Assembly: GCA_964424335.1 (NCBI GenBank)
Contig: CAYRIY010000001.1
Span: 62,001 to 126,000 of the forward strand
Origin: CAYRIY01 sp964424335
GTDB taxonomy: Bacteria > Bacillota > Limnochordia > DTU080 > RSA5
Length of the DNA stretch: 64,000 bases
Reading direction: 5' to 3'
Part shown: piece by piece, positions 53,512-61,165 of the stretch
How positions within the stretch are numbered: the stretch's first letter is position 1
Layout: every line of letters begins with the position of its first letter
The notes under the pieces: generated by a model
The model's database searches: none
Seen by the model: only the letters and a program-made list of their open reading frames with translations
Told to the model about the DNA's origin: nothing
Translations under genes and position numbers: made by a program

Positions 53512-53784
53512 TCAAGAAATCGTGTCAGCTTTTTGCGTGAACTCCGCATGGGCCGAGTGGTTCGCATCGCCTGCCGCCGATCCACAAATGACGCAATAGC
53601 CTTTCTCCCACGTTTGCCTGCGCATCTCCAGCGGCGCGTAGCGGGCGCCTTCGAGTGAGCCTTCCCTTTTTCCCTGTCTGCGCCCAATCGCGTATCCGAA
53701 GAAAAATGCGAGAAACGCGACGAGCAATATGAGGCTCGGGGCGTTCCACAATCGTTCGACCAACTGTTCTACCAGCGGACCCAC
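53512..53784 (-). CDS. small single-helix membrane protein with CxxC
   Basis: About 90 residues. One membrane helix (LILLVAFLAFFFGYAIGRR) is followed by a charged linker and a CVICG motif. I recognise no family. The start is uncertain: GTG at 53784 overlaps the end of the UbiA-like gene, and TTG codons at 53763 and 53748 are other options. Overlap with the upstream frame suggests it is the last gene of the spoVK operon. Confidence 0.5.
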   Translation of the reverse strand: MGPLVEQLVERLWNAPSLILLVAFLAFFFGYAIGRRQGKREGSLEGARYAPLEMRRQTWEKGYCVICGSAAGDANHSAHAEFTQKADTIS

Positions 53785-54392
53785 CCCCGGGTTTTCACGA
53801 TTGGCCTTGCGATCGCGTGGCACGACCATGAGACGACGGGGACCGCAACGAAGACCACCGCTGTTTCGACGGGCAAGATGAGACAGCTTGCAACGAGCGC
53901 GGCGAGCGCCGCCATGCGCGCCTCCATGATTCCCCACCTTCGTGCGATGTTGGGGTTGCCTGTCCTTTGATCGACGATCAAGTCGTCGAGATCGTCAAAT
54001 ACTTGGACGGAAAACATGACGAAAAGTGACCACAAGACCGTTGGAAGCGGCAAGAACAAGAGCGCGACAAGGAGCGTGATCCCGCCCTCCTGGTATCCGA
54101 CGAGCCCTGAAGGGAGCTGTCTGTCGAAGTCGCCGGCCATCCCCACGGCATATGCGCCGACCATGAGAGCAGCCGCGGTTTGGGCGTCCAACATCACGGC
54201 GAGCGCAAATCCGATCAACGAATAGGGCAACGTGCCCTCGCCCAGCCGAGTCGCAAGGGTTTCGACTCCCTCAAACACGTCGTAACGCAGGTCCAGGAAA
54301 TCGTCCATCAGGCGGATGACGCCGCCCATCAGCAAGATGCATGTGATGGTCCGAGCAAGGTCGGCCAAGTGCTCAAATCCAGCGCCAGACAA
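53769..54392 (-). CDS. short UbiA-like membrane protein
   Basis: A 207-residue protein with about six hydrophobic helices and two aspartate-rich motifs, RLMDDFLDLRYD near residue 28-38 and DDLDDLIVD near residue 133-141. They resemble the prenyl-diphosphate-binding motifs of UbiA prenyltransferases. It is 70-80 residues shorter than typical UbiA enzymes and seems to lack the first helices, so activity is uncertain. TTG at 54392 follows AGGTGA and overlaps the GTPase gene by 20 nt. menG lies 3 kb away, but this is not a clear MenA. Confidence 0.6.
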   Translation of the reverse strand: MSGAGFEHLADLARTITCILLMGGVIRLMDDFLDLRYDVFEGVETLATRLGEGTLPYSLIGFALAVMLDAQTAAALMVGAYAVGMAGDFDRQLPSGLVGYQEGGITLLVALLFLPLPTVLWSLFVMFSVQVFDDLDDLIVDQRTGNPNIARRWGIMEARMAALAALVASCLILPVETAVVFVAVPVVSWSCHAIARPIVKTRGWVRW

Positions 54393-54981
54393 AGCGCTTC
54401 ACCTCTCTGAATCCCTGGCGGTTGAGAGCGGAGATCGCCACGACGGGATGACCCGAAAACTCCATCTTGATTCGTTCTAGACCGCGTTCAGCGCCCGGAA
54501 GGTCTACTTTGTTGGCGAGGATCAGGTAGCCGTCTCTGATCTGGGCGAACTGCGCCACCTGATAGTCGACTTCGCCGACGGCTCGGAGCACACCGGCCTC
54601 TCCCGCTCGGGAGGCGTCGACCAGATGTAAGATGAGGTCGGCGTCGCGCACGGCCGCGAGTGTCTGCGCCATGGCCCGGCGCACTGAGGCGTCGGTGTGG
54701 ATCCCTTCCATCAATCCGCTCGTGTCGATGATGTCGAAGCGCTTCACGCCTTTTCCGACGGGCAGTTCGAGCCGGATCGACTGCAGGCGCCGGGTTTGGT
54801 GCGGTTCGGAGCTCGAGAGCTCCTTGATGGCGGTCTTAAGGTCATAGGTACGGACGGACCGCTCTCCCGAAGGCTCTTCAAACGCCACTTCGAGGGAATT
54901 GATGCCAAGGTAGTCGGCGAACTGGAGCGTGAACAGGGTTTTTCCCACATTCGTCTTGCCGATCACGATGCACCGCTTCAT
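54373..54981 (-). CDS. small Era-like GTPase
   Basis: A 202-residue P-loop GTPase. G1 is GKTNVGKT at residues 8-15, G3 is DTSG near 85, G4 is NKVD near 157 and G5 is SAL near 180. It has no extra domain. The ATG overlaps the spoVK stop in ATGA with GAGGTGA upstream, so it is translated together with spoVK. I do not recognise the subfamily. Context suggests a sporulation-linked or membrane-assembly role, which is inference. Confidence 0.75.
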   Translation of the reverse strand: MKRCIVIGKTNVGKTLFTLQFADYLGINSLEVAFEEPSGERSVRTYDLKTAIKELSSSEPHQTRRLQSIRLELPVGKGVKRFDIIDTSGLMEGIHTDASVRRAMAQTLAAVRDADLILHLVDASRAGEAGVLRAVGEVDYQVAQFAQIRDGYLILANKVDLPGAERGLERIKMEFSGHPVVAISALNRQGFREVKRFVWRWI

Positions 54982-55970
54982 GCGCCGTTCACCTCTTCAA
55001 AGTCGGCCTCGGTGATCAGCACGAGGTCGTCTCGAGTGACGGACGGCTGCTTGACGAGGCGAACGGCCTGGCGGCGAATGGCGCGCTCGATCACGTTTCG
55101 CACGTGGCGGGCATTGCCGAAGTTGGGATCGTCCGACTCGAGTCGTCCTTTGAGCAGCGCCGTCAACCGTTTGCGAGCGGCGCTCGTCAAGCGGTACTCC
55201 CGGGCTTTCAGCATGTCGGCGCCGATTTGGAGCAGTTCATCGGCCTTGTAATCGGGAAAGTCGATGTGGATGGGAAACCGAGACCGGAGCCCCGGATTGG
55301 TCTGCAGGAAGTACTCCATCTCCCTGCGGTAACCGGCAAGAATGAGCACCAACTGGTCCTTGTAATCCTCCATCGCCTTGACGAGCGTATCGATAGCCTC
55401 TTTGCCAAAGTCCTTTTCCCCGCCCCGCGCCAGCGAATACGCTTCGTCGACGAAGAGAATGCCGCCCATTGCCTTTTTCACTTGCTCGCGAGTTTTTTGG
55501 GCGGTGTGACCGATGTACTCCCCAACCAGGTCTGCCCGCTCACATTCGACGAGGTGTCCTTTGGGAAGCACCTCCATCGCCTCGAACATCCTCCCGAATA
55601 TTCGCGCCACGGTGGTCTTTCCGGTCCCTGGGTTTCCTTTGAAGATCATGTGCAGGGCGAGCGGTTCGGTTGCAAGGCGCGCCCTAGCGCGCCGTTGCTG
55701 GATCTCTACAAAGGCTTGGACTTCCTTTACGAGGTCCTTGACGCTGCCAAGACCGGTAAGTCCCTCAAGCTCTTCCATCACCCGGCGCAGCCGCTCTTTG
55801 CGCGCCTCTTGGTCGTCGGCTTCCGTCCGAACGCGCGGCTTTGTCGCCGGCTGGGGAGCGCGCTCGAGCCGTCGAAACAGCGCGAAGGCCTCGGCCGGCG
55901 AGACGCGTCCCTCCTCCAACCAGTCGAGGATTTCGTCTGCGGTGCGGGGTGGCTGAACGGCTTCTGCCAT
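54978..55970 (-). CDS. spoVK: stage V sporulation protein K-like AAA ATPase
   Basis: A CbxX/CfxQ-type AAA ATPase of about 330 residues. Walker A is GNPGTGKTT, Walker B GGILFVDEAYSL, followed by the sensor segment ILAGYRREMEYFLQTNPGLRSRFP and the C-terminal lid with NARHVRNVIERAI. Bacillus SpoVK is required for spore maturation. An N-terminal helical region of about 80 residues precedes the core. Start is either ATG 55970 or GTG 55979. First gene of a four-gene coupled operon. The minus-strand upstream region has a GTATATATA element near 56024-56032 that loosely resembles a mother-cell sigma -10. Confidence 0.88.
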   Translation of the reverse strand: MAEAVQPPRTADEILDWLEEGRVSPAEAFALFRRLERAPQPATKPRVRTEADDQEARKERLRRVMEELEGLTGLGSVKDLVKEVQAFVEIQQRRARARLATEPLALHMIFKGNPGTGKTTVARIFGRMFEAMEVLPKGHLVECERADLVGEYIGHTAQKTREQVKKAMGGILFVDEAYSLARGGEKDFGKEAIDTLVKAMEDYKDQLVLILAGYRREMEYFLQTNPGLRSRFPIHIDFPDYKADELLQIGADMLKAREYRLTSAARKRLTALLKGRLESDDPNFGNARHVRNVIERAIRRQAVRLVKQPSVTRDDLVLITEADFEEVNGA

Positions 55971-56145
55971 CCTCGGCACACCTGCCTTAACAAAGTGGTA
56001 GGTTCGTTTGGTGGACTTTTTCGTATATATACGCCCGGGGTTGCGGCGTTACGCATCGGAAGTCGCTGGAGCAAATCGGCTCGGCATTTTCTAATCATCA
56101 ACGGGATTCCCACAGAGGCCGCCGATTTGGTAGAATAGGTCGTGA

Positions 56146-57378
56146 TTGACGAAAAGAGGCGCATTGGGATTGCCTTACTACCGGAGCAATCTGCTGGTGC
56201 TCTGGGTCACGACCTTCCTCGCTGCCGCGAGTTGGACCCAGGTTGTTCCCTTTCTCCCCATATTCCTCGCCGAACTTGGCGTCGAGGACAACCTAAACCA
56301 GTGGGCGGGAATCGTTTTCGGCGTGCAGTACGCCGCCGGAATCATGATGGGGCCCTTGTGGGGACGACTTGCCGACCATCGCGGCCGCAAATTGATGACG
56401 CTGCGGGCCGGCGTCTGCCTGAGCGCCATCTACTTTCTCACAGGGCTTGCCACCGAGGCTTGGCACGTCGCCGTGTTGCGATTCCTCAATGGCGCCTTGA
56501 CCGGGTTTATTCCATCCTCGATCGCCTTGGTTGCGGCGAACACCCCAAAGGAGCTCGCGCCAAGGTATGTCGCTTCGATTCAAACGTCCGTTGCCGCCGG
56601 CACAGTAGTCGGTCCAATGATTGGGGGCATTTTTGCCGGAGTCTTCGGCATTCGCGGCGCCCTCTTTACTTCGGGCTCTGTGGTGGGATTTGCGACGCTG
56701 CTCGTGCTCTTGATCGTGAAAGAGAAGCACGCGGGCAAACCCAAGGAACGAACGACGCTCCTTCAAGACTTCTCGACGGCCTTGCATTCACCGACGCTCC
56801 TTGTGGTGATGATCGTCACGGTCGTCGCCATGTTTGGAAGCATTGCCGTCCAACCGATGCTTGCGCTTTACGTCCAAGAGCTCTCAGGAAGTTCGTCTAC
56901 GGCTTTGAGCGGGGTTATTTTCTCTCTCCCCGGACTTGCTCTCGTGATCTCCGCGAGCGCGTGGGTGCGCATCGGCGAGCGCATCGGCTTTCGCATCGTC
57001 ATGCGGCGCGCACTCGCGATTGCGGCCATCATTGCGCTCGCCATGCCGTTCATCCATTCGATCGTCTGGTTCGGCGTGGCATACTTCCTGCAGGGACTCT
57101 TCATCGCAGCGCTGCGGCCCTCTTCGTCAGCCATGATCTCGACCGAGGTAGACAGCTCCTTTCATGGAAGGGCGTTTGGCATGCAACAGTCCGCTACGAC
57201 GCTCGGCGGCATGTTTGGCCCGATACTTGCAGGTCTGATAGGCGGCATGTTCGGCTTAGGCTCGGTGTTTTGGTTGGTAGGGGTCGTCATGGCGGCAGGC
57301 GTCGCCGTGATGTACTTCCTCGAGCGGGAACGCTCCAAAGGCGCCACTTCCCTAGAGTCCAACGCGACGTTTCAATAG
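56146..57378 (+). CDS. MFS transporter
   Basis: A 410-residue major facilitator with about 12 helices. The loop 2-3 signature is GPLWGRLADHRGRKLM, a motif-C-like segment TVVGPMIGGIFAGVFG lies in helix 5, and a central loop of about 25 residues separates the halves. It resembles drug-efflux permeases of the DHA1/MdtG type. TTG start at 56146 after AGGT. The substrate is unknown. It is divergent from spoVK. Confidence 0.88.
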   Translation: MTKRGALGLPYYRSNLLVLWVTTFLAAASWTQVVPFLPIFLAELGVEDNLNQWAGIVFGVQYAAGIMMGPLWGRLADHRGRKLMTLRAGVCLSAIYFLTGLATEAWHVAVLRFLNGALTGFIPSSIALVAANTPKELAPRYVASIQTSVAAGTVVGPMIGGIFAGVFGIRGALFTSGSVVGFATLLVLLIVKEKHAGKPKERTTLLQDFSTALHSPTLLVVMIVTVVAMFGSIAVQPMLALYVQELSGSSSTALSGVIFSLPGLALVISASAWVRIGERIGFRIVMRRALAIAAIIALAMPFIHSIVWFGVAYFLQGLFIAALRPSSSAMISTEVDSSFHGRAFGMQQSATTLGGMFGPILAGLIGGMFGLGSVFWLVGVVMAAGVAVMYFLERERSKGATSLESNATFQ

Positions 57379-57441
57379 GATACAAGGGCTTACGCGCGCG
57401 CCGTCCGTGATCAATGGGTCTATGGAGGTTCGAAAATATAG

Positions 57442-58248
57442 ATGGCTCCCCGATCGAAAGAAGCCCGAGAGGCGCTGAAGTCCATCATCGTCGAGGACAA
57501 GCCGGGATACGTCCGATCCATGTTTGATTCGATCGCTCAAAACTACGACAGGATGAACTGGATCATGACCGGGGGGTTGCTTGCCCTTTGGCACAGGGCG
57601 TTCTTGAAGCTGACGAACCTTCGCGAGGGCGAATCGGCCCTCGACGTTTGCTGCGGAACCGGCGACCTTTCATTCCTGATGGCAAGTCGGGTCGGTCCCA
57701 AGGGAAGCGTGACCGGCCTCGATTTCTCGGAAAAAATGCTCGAAATCGCGAAGGCTCGGCACGAAAGCAAGGCGCGCGAGAAAGGCGCGTCCCTCGCCGA
57801 GATCACGTGGACCCATGGAGATGCGCTCGACCTGCCTTTCGAGGACGGAGGGGATGACCGAGGGTTTGCGTGTGTGACAATGGGATTTGCCTTGCGCAAC
57901 GTTGCGGACGTGGCAAGGAGCATCAGCGAGATGGCACGAGTTGCCCGTGTCGGCGGTCGCGTGATCTGTCTTGAGGTGTCGCGCCCCAACAACCCAGTCT
58001 TTCGGGCTGGATTCAACTTATACTTCTTTCGGCTCGTTCCGATCATCGGACGCTGGGCCGAGCGGAGAGCTAGGCGATCCAACCAGCTCTCGAAGCTGCC
58101 GCCGTACACGTACCTGCCCTACTCGCTCGAGCATTTGCCTCCTTCGGAGCGAATCCTCGAGATGATGCGCGAGGCTGGTCTTTCCGACGTGAAGCAGGTG
58201 CCGCTCACCGGGGGCGCCGTCTCCCTTTACGTAGGTGTAAAGAGCTAA
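57442..58248 (+). CDS. menG: demethylmenaquinone methyltransferase
   Basis: A 268-residue UbiE/MenG-family SAM methyltransferase catalysing the last step of menaquinone synthesis. Hallmarks are YVRSMFDSIAQNYDRMNWIM, motif I DVCCGTGDL, and VTMGFALRNVADV. About 30 residues longer than Bacillus MenG, mostly at the ends. GGAGGT lies 12 nt before the ATG. It follows the MFS gene on the same strand. Confidence 0.94.
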   Translation: MAPRSKEAREALKSIIVEDKPGYVRSMFDSIAQNYDRMNWIMTGGLLALWHRAFLKLTNLREGESALDVCCGTGDLSFLMASRVGPKGSVTGLDFSEKMLEIAKARHESKAREKGASLAEITWTHGDALDLPFEDGGDDRGFACVTMGFALRNVADVARSISEMARVARVGGRVICLEVSRPNNPVFRAGFNLYFFRLVPIIGRWAERRARRSNQLSKLPPYTYLPYSLEHLPPSERILEMMREAGLSDVKQVPLTGGAVSLYVGVKS

Positions 58249-58304
58249 GTTTGCACGGGCGTTGGTTAAACGTCGCAGGATGATGATGCACCCTCGAAAT
58301 GTTG

Positions 58305-58313
58305 TGTTATAAT
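58305..58313 (+). promoter_or_regulatory. extended -10 promoter of nadA
   Basis: TGT-TATAAT (TG at 58305-58306, TATAAT at 58308-58313) is a perfect extended -10 element 40 nt before the nadA ATG. No good -35 box is visible. Confidence 0.7.
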
Positions 58314-58353
58314 ATGAAACCAATAGCTTTTAGAAAGCGGTGTTAATCCTGAC

Positions 58354-59355
58354 ATGACGCCCGAACGGGTTTTAGTTGGAGCGACGAGCGGCAGCTCGGC
58401 GGTCGATTCCCAGATGAGTCGTGAGGATCTGATATCCGAGATCAACAGGCTTCGAAAAGAGCGAAACGCGGTCATCTTGGCTCACAACTACCAGTTGCCA
58501 GAGATCCAGGATCTCGCGGACTTTACCGGCGACTCACTCGGCCTTTCGCGGCAGGCCGCCAAGACGGACGCGGACGTCATTGTCTTTTGTGGTGTCCACT
58601 TCATGGCCGAGACAGCGGCCGTCCTCTCGCCGGACAAGAAAGTGTTGCTTCCGGATATCGAAGCCGGCTGTTCGCTTGCGGACACGATTACGGCCGATCA
58701 GTTGCGGGCCTGGAAAAAAGAGCACCCGGACGCGGTGGTCGTAAGCTACGTCAATACGACGGCCGAGGTCAAGGCGGAGACAGACATCTGTTGCACGTCC
58801 TCAAACGCGGTGGAAGTGGTGCAGTCCATTCCCGAGGACAAGGAGATCCTCTTCCTCCCCGACATGTTCCTTGGAAGCTACGTAGAAAAGATGACCGGCA
58901 GAAAGATGCACATCTGGATGGGTGAGTGTCACGTGCACGCCGGCATCCACTCCGACGACCTCTCTCAGCTTACCAATCGATTTCCCGACGCGGAGATCCT
59001 GATTCACCCCGAGTGCGGGTGCAGCACTTCGTCGATGTACGACCTCGCTGTGGGTCAGCTTCCCGCCAACACGTCGCTGCTCTCGACAGGCAAGATGCTG
59101 GAACACGCGCGCAAGTCAAGCTCTGAGAGCTTTATCGTTGCGACCGAGGTTGGAATCCTCCACAAGTTGACGCAGGAAAATCCGGACAAGACCTTTATCC
59201 CTGCTGCGGAGCACGCGGTCTGCCCCTTCATGAAAAAGATCACGCTCGAAAAGGTGCTTCGCTCTTTAGAGAGCGATGTCTACCACATCACGGTGGAGCC
59301 CGAGATTGCAGACCGGGCCCGACGAGCGATCGAGCGCATGATTGAGATCGGATAA
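58354..59355 (+). CDS. nadA: quinolinate synthase
   Basis: A 333-residue iron-sulphur enzyme condensing iminoaspartate with dihydroxyacetone phosphate in NAD synthesis. The three [4Fe-4S] cysteines are likely those in EAGCSLAD, HPECGCS and HAVCPFMKK; substrate residues are in LAHNYQLPEIQ and CGVHFMAETA. Two starts are possible (58354 or 58414), neither with a strong ribosome site. nadB and nadC are not adjacent. It is convergent with miaA, 4 nt apart. Confidence 0.95.
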   Translation: MTPERVLVGATSGSSAVDSQMSREDLISEINRLRKERNAVILAHNYQLPEIQDLADFTGDSLGLSRQAAKTDADVIVFCGVHFMAETAAVLSPDKKVLLPDIEAGCSLADTITADQLRAWKKEHPDAVVVSYVNTTAEVKAETDICCTSSNAVEVVQSIPEDKEILFLPDMFLGSYVEKMTGRKMHIWMGECHVHAGIHSDDLSQLTNRFPDAEILIHPECGCSTSSMYDLAVGQLPANTSLLSTGKMLEHARKSSSESFIVATEVGILHKLTQENPDKTFIPAAEHAVCPFMKKITLEKVLRSLESDVYHITVEPEIADRARRAIERMIEIG

Positions 59356-59359
59356 GGCG

Positions 59360-60322
59360 TCACACGTAAAATGCTGCTCGTATATCGGCCTCGACGAGAT
59401 CGACCGCACGTTCGATTGACCCGATCTCGTCGAGGTCGATCCATTTGATGCGGTCCTCTCTTCGAAACCAAGTGTATTGCCGCTTGGCAAAGCGGCGCGT
59501 GTCCCGCTTCAAAATCTCAACAGCCTCTTCGAGCGTGCGCTCTCCCTTCAAATAGCTCGCGATCTCCTTAAATCCCAGGGCTTGCCTTGCAATTTTAGGC
59601 TCACCGTACTTGGCCAACACCTCTTTGATCTCGCCTACCAAACCCATTCGTATTTGCTCGTCGACCCGCTCGTCGATCCGGCGGTAGAGCTCTTCTCTAG
59701 GACGAGTGAGCCCAAACATGAGCGTTTCGTATGGCGGCGCGGGAGCGGTCTTGGACTTGAGGTGTTCGGAGAAGGGAACGCCTGTTCGAGCATGCACTTC
59801 AAGGGCGCGAACGACCCGCCGCACGTCATTTGGATGGATGCGGGCCGCCGCGGCCGGATCGACGGCGCGCAGCCGGTCGTGCAGCGCATCCGGGCCGAGG
59901 AGCTCTGCTTCTTGCTCGAGCTCGCGCCGTAAAATCGGATCGGCGCCTTCGTCTGGAAAGAGAAACTCATCGAGGACGGCTTTTACGTAAAGCCCCGTGC
60001 CGCCCGAAAGAATGGGCAGTCGCCCTCGGGAATGCACGGATGCGATCGCCTGGTGCGCGAGGGTGCGGTATTCGGCCACATTGAACGCTTCATCGGGGTC
60101 GACGATGTCGATCAAGTGGTGAGCGACGCCCCGCCGCTCCTTTATCGTTGGCTTGGCGGACGCGATGTCGAGCCCGCGATAGACCTGCATGGAGTCTGCC
60201 GTTACGATCTCGCCATTGGTTTTGAGCGCCAAGCGGATGGAGAACTCCGTCTTTCCCACCGCAGTAGGCCCTACGATGACCACCAATGGCTGCTTTGATT
60301 TGAGATCGGATCCACTCGTCAC
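59360..60322 (-). CDS. miaA: tRNA dimethylallyltransferase
   Basis: A 320-residue enzyme adding a dimethylallyl group to A37 of tRNAs reading UNN codons. Markers are GPTAVGKTEFS (P-loop), DSMQVYRGLDIASAKPT and GGTGLYVKAVLD, with the C-terminal KRQYTWFRRED. GTG at 60322 follows GAGGAG. It is the last gene of mutS-mutL-methyltransferase-miaA, 15 nt after its neighbour. Confidence 0.96.
   Translation of the reverse strand: MTSGSDLKSKQPLVVIVGPTAVGKTEFSIRLALKTNGEIVTADSMQVYRGLDIASAKPTIKERRGVAHHLIDIVDPDEAFNVAEYRTLAHQAIASVHSRGRLPILSGGTGLYVKAVLDEFLFPDEGADPILRRELEQEAELLGPDALHDRLRAVDPAAAARIHPNDVRRVVRALEVHARTGVPFSEHLKSKTAPAPPYETLMFGLTRPREELYRRIDERVDEQIRMGLVGEIKEVLAKYGEPKIARQALGFKEIASYLKGERTLEEAVEILKRDTRRFAKRQYTWFRREDRIKWIDLDEIGSIERAVDLVEADIRAAFYV
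59386..59438. repeat. 17-bp inverted repeat inside the 3' end of miaA
   Basis: Arms 59386-59402 and 59422-59438 are complementary over 17 bp with one G-U, including 14 perfect pairs (CCTCGACGAGATCG and CGATCTCGTCGAGG). It starts 31 nt after the nadA stop. No T-tract follows on either strand. Confidence 0.85.
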
Positions 60323-60337
60323 GGCACTGCTCCTCTG

Positions 60338-61165
60338 TCACGCGTCGAGCACACAGTAGCATATCCGACTCTTGGGCCCGCCGACGACCCTGTCGAACCA
60401 ACCTGTGCTTGCGTATGGGCCTTCTTTTCGGTCCTTTACGACCACGCACCGCCTGGCGACACGCCTTGCCAGTTCCAAAGAGCGCTTCTCCAAAGGTGCG
60501 CTGTTGCCAATGGCTCGCAAAGGGATCATGTGCCGGCTTTCTTCAACCGGGTCTTCAAAGAGCGGGTCGAAGTAGACGACGTCGACCGACTTTGCCCTTG
60601 CATCATGCTCGAGGTACTGCTCGTAGTCTGCGTGGACGACCTCGATGCGGCGCAGCGCTTCGGTCACCGCCGGAACGTCGTGGACGTAGCGCTTCATGCC
60701 TTCGCGCACCACGATTGCGACCAGAGCCTGGGATTCGAGGCCAACGGCCCGCCCGCGCGCTCCTACGATATAACTTGCCACCAACAGGTCACTGCCGATT
60801 CCGAGGGTGGCGTCGAGGACCCAGTCGCCTTGATCAAGGCCCATGGCCTTGATCATCCAGTCCTCCCCGCCCTTTCTCATGGAGCGGATTCGGTTGACGC
60901 CCATCCCCGGGTGGTAGCGGAAGACGATGTCGCCCCAATATAGGGTGAGACCATCCTCGCCGGTTACGATGACCGGGATGTGTCGGTTTCCTTCGGAGCG
61001 CTCAGCTTGAAGGGCCTGGATCGCGAGCCCTCTCCTGGGGACGAAGCTGAGTCCGTACTCCTCGGCAAGTGCCAAGGCCTTCGCTTCATCGAGCGCACTG
61101 GGCTTGCGTGAGGTCGTTATCACCGCATCGACCTTTAGGTCCTGGAGTGAGCGATCTTGGCTCAC
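60338..61165 (-). CDS. class I SAM-dependent methyltransferase (YpiP/RsmJ-like)
   Basis: A 275-residue protein with an N-terminal substrate-like domain (about 1-95) and a Rossmann methyltransferase fold. Motif I is VLDATLGIGSDLLVAS near residue 118 and the motif IV-like catalytic segment is VVYFDPLFEDP near 192, similar to the DPxxP/DP motif of rRNA guanine methyltransferase RsmJ. Bacillus YpiP is a related protein of unknown target. GTG at 61165 overlaps the mutL stop (GTGA). Probably modifies rRNA or tRNA; target unproven. Confidence 0.8.
   Translation of the reverse strand: MSQDRSLQDLKVDAVITTSRKPSALDEAKALALAEEYGLSFVPRRGLAIQALQAERSEGNRHIPVIVTGEDGLTLYWGDIVFRYHPGMGVNRIRSMRKGGEDWMIKAMGLDQGDWVLDATLGIGSDLLVASYIVGARGRAVGLESQALVAIVVREGMKRYVHDVPAVTEALRRIEVVHADYEQYLEHDARAKSVDVVYFDPLFEDPVEESRHMIPLRAIGNSAPLEKRSLELARRVARRCVVVKDRKEGPYASTGWFDRVVGGPKSRICYCVLDA

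Noticed and set aside
53769..54392. The UbiA-like gene as menA
   Set aside because: It is too short and diverged, and sits in the spoVK operon rather than with menG.
56142..57410. A 422-codon open frame overlapping the MFS gene in another frame
   Set aside because: It is Arg- and His-rich without hydrophobic helices or motifs; the other frame encodes a clear 12-helix transporter.
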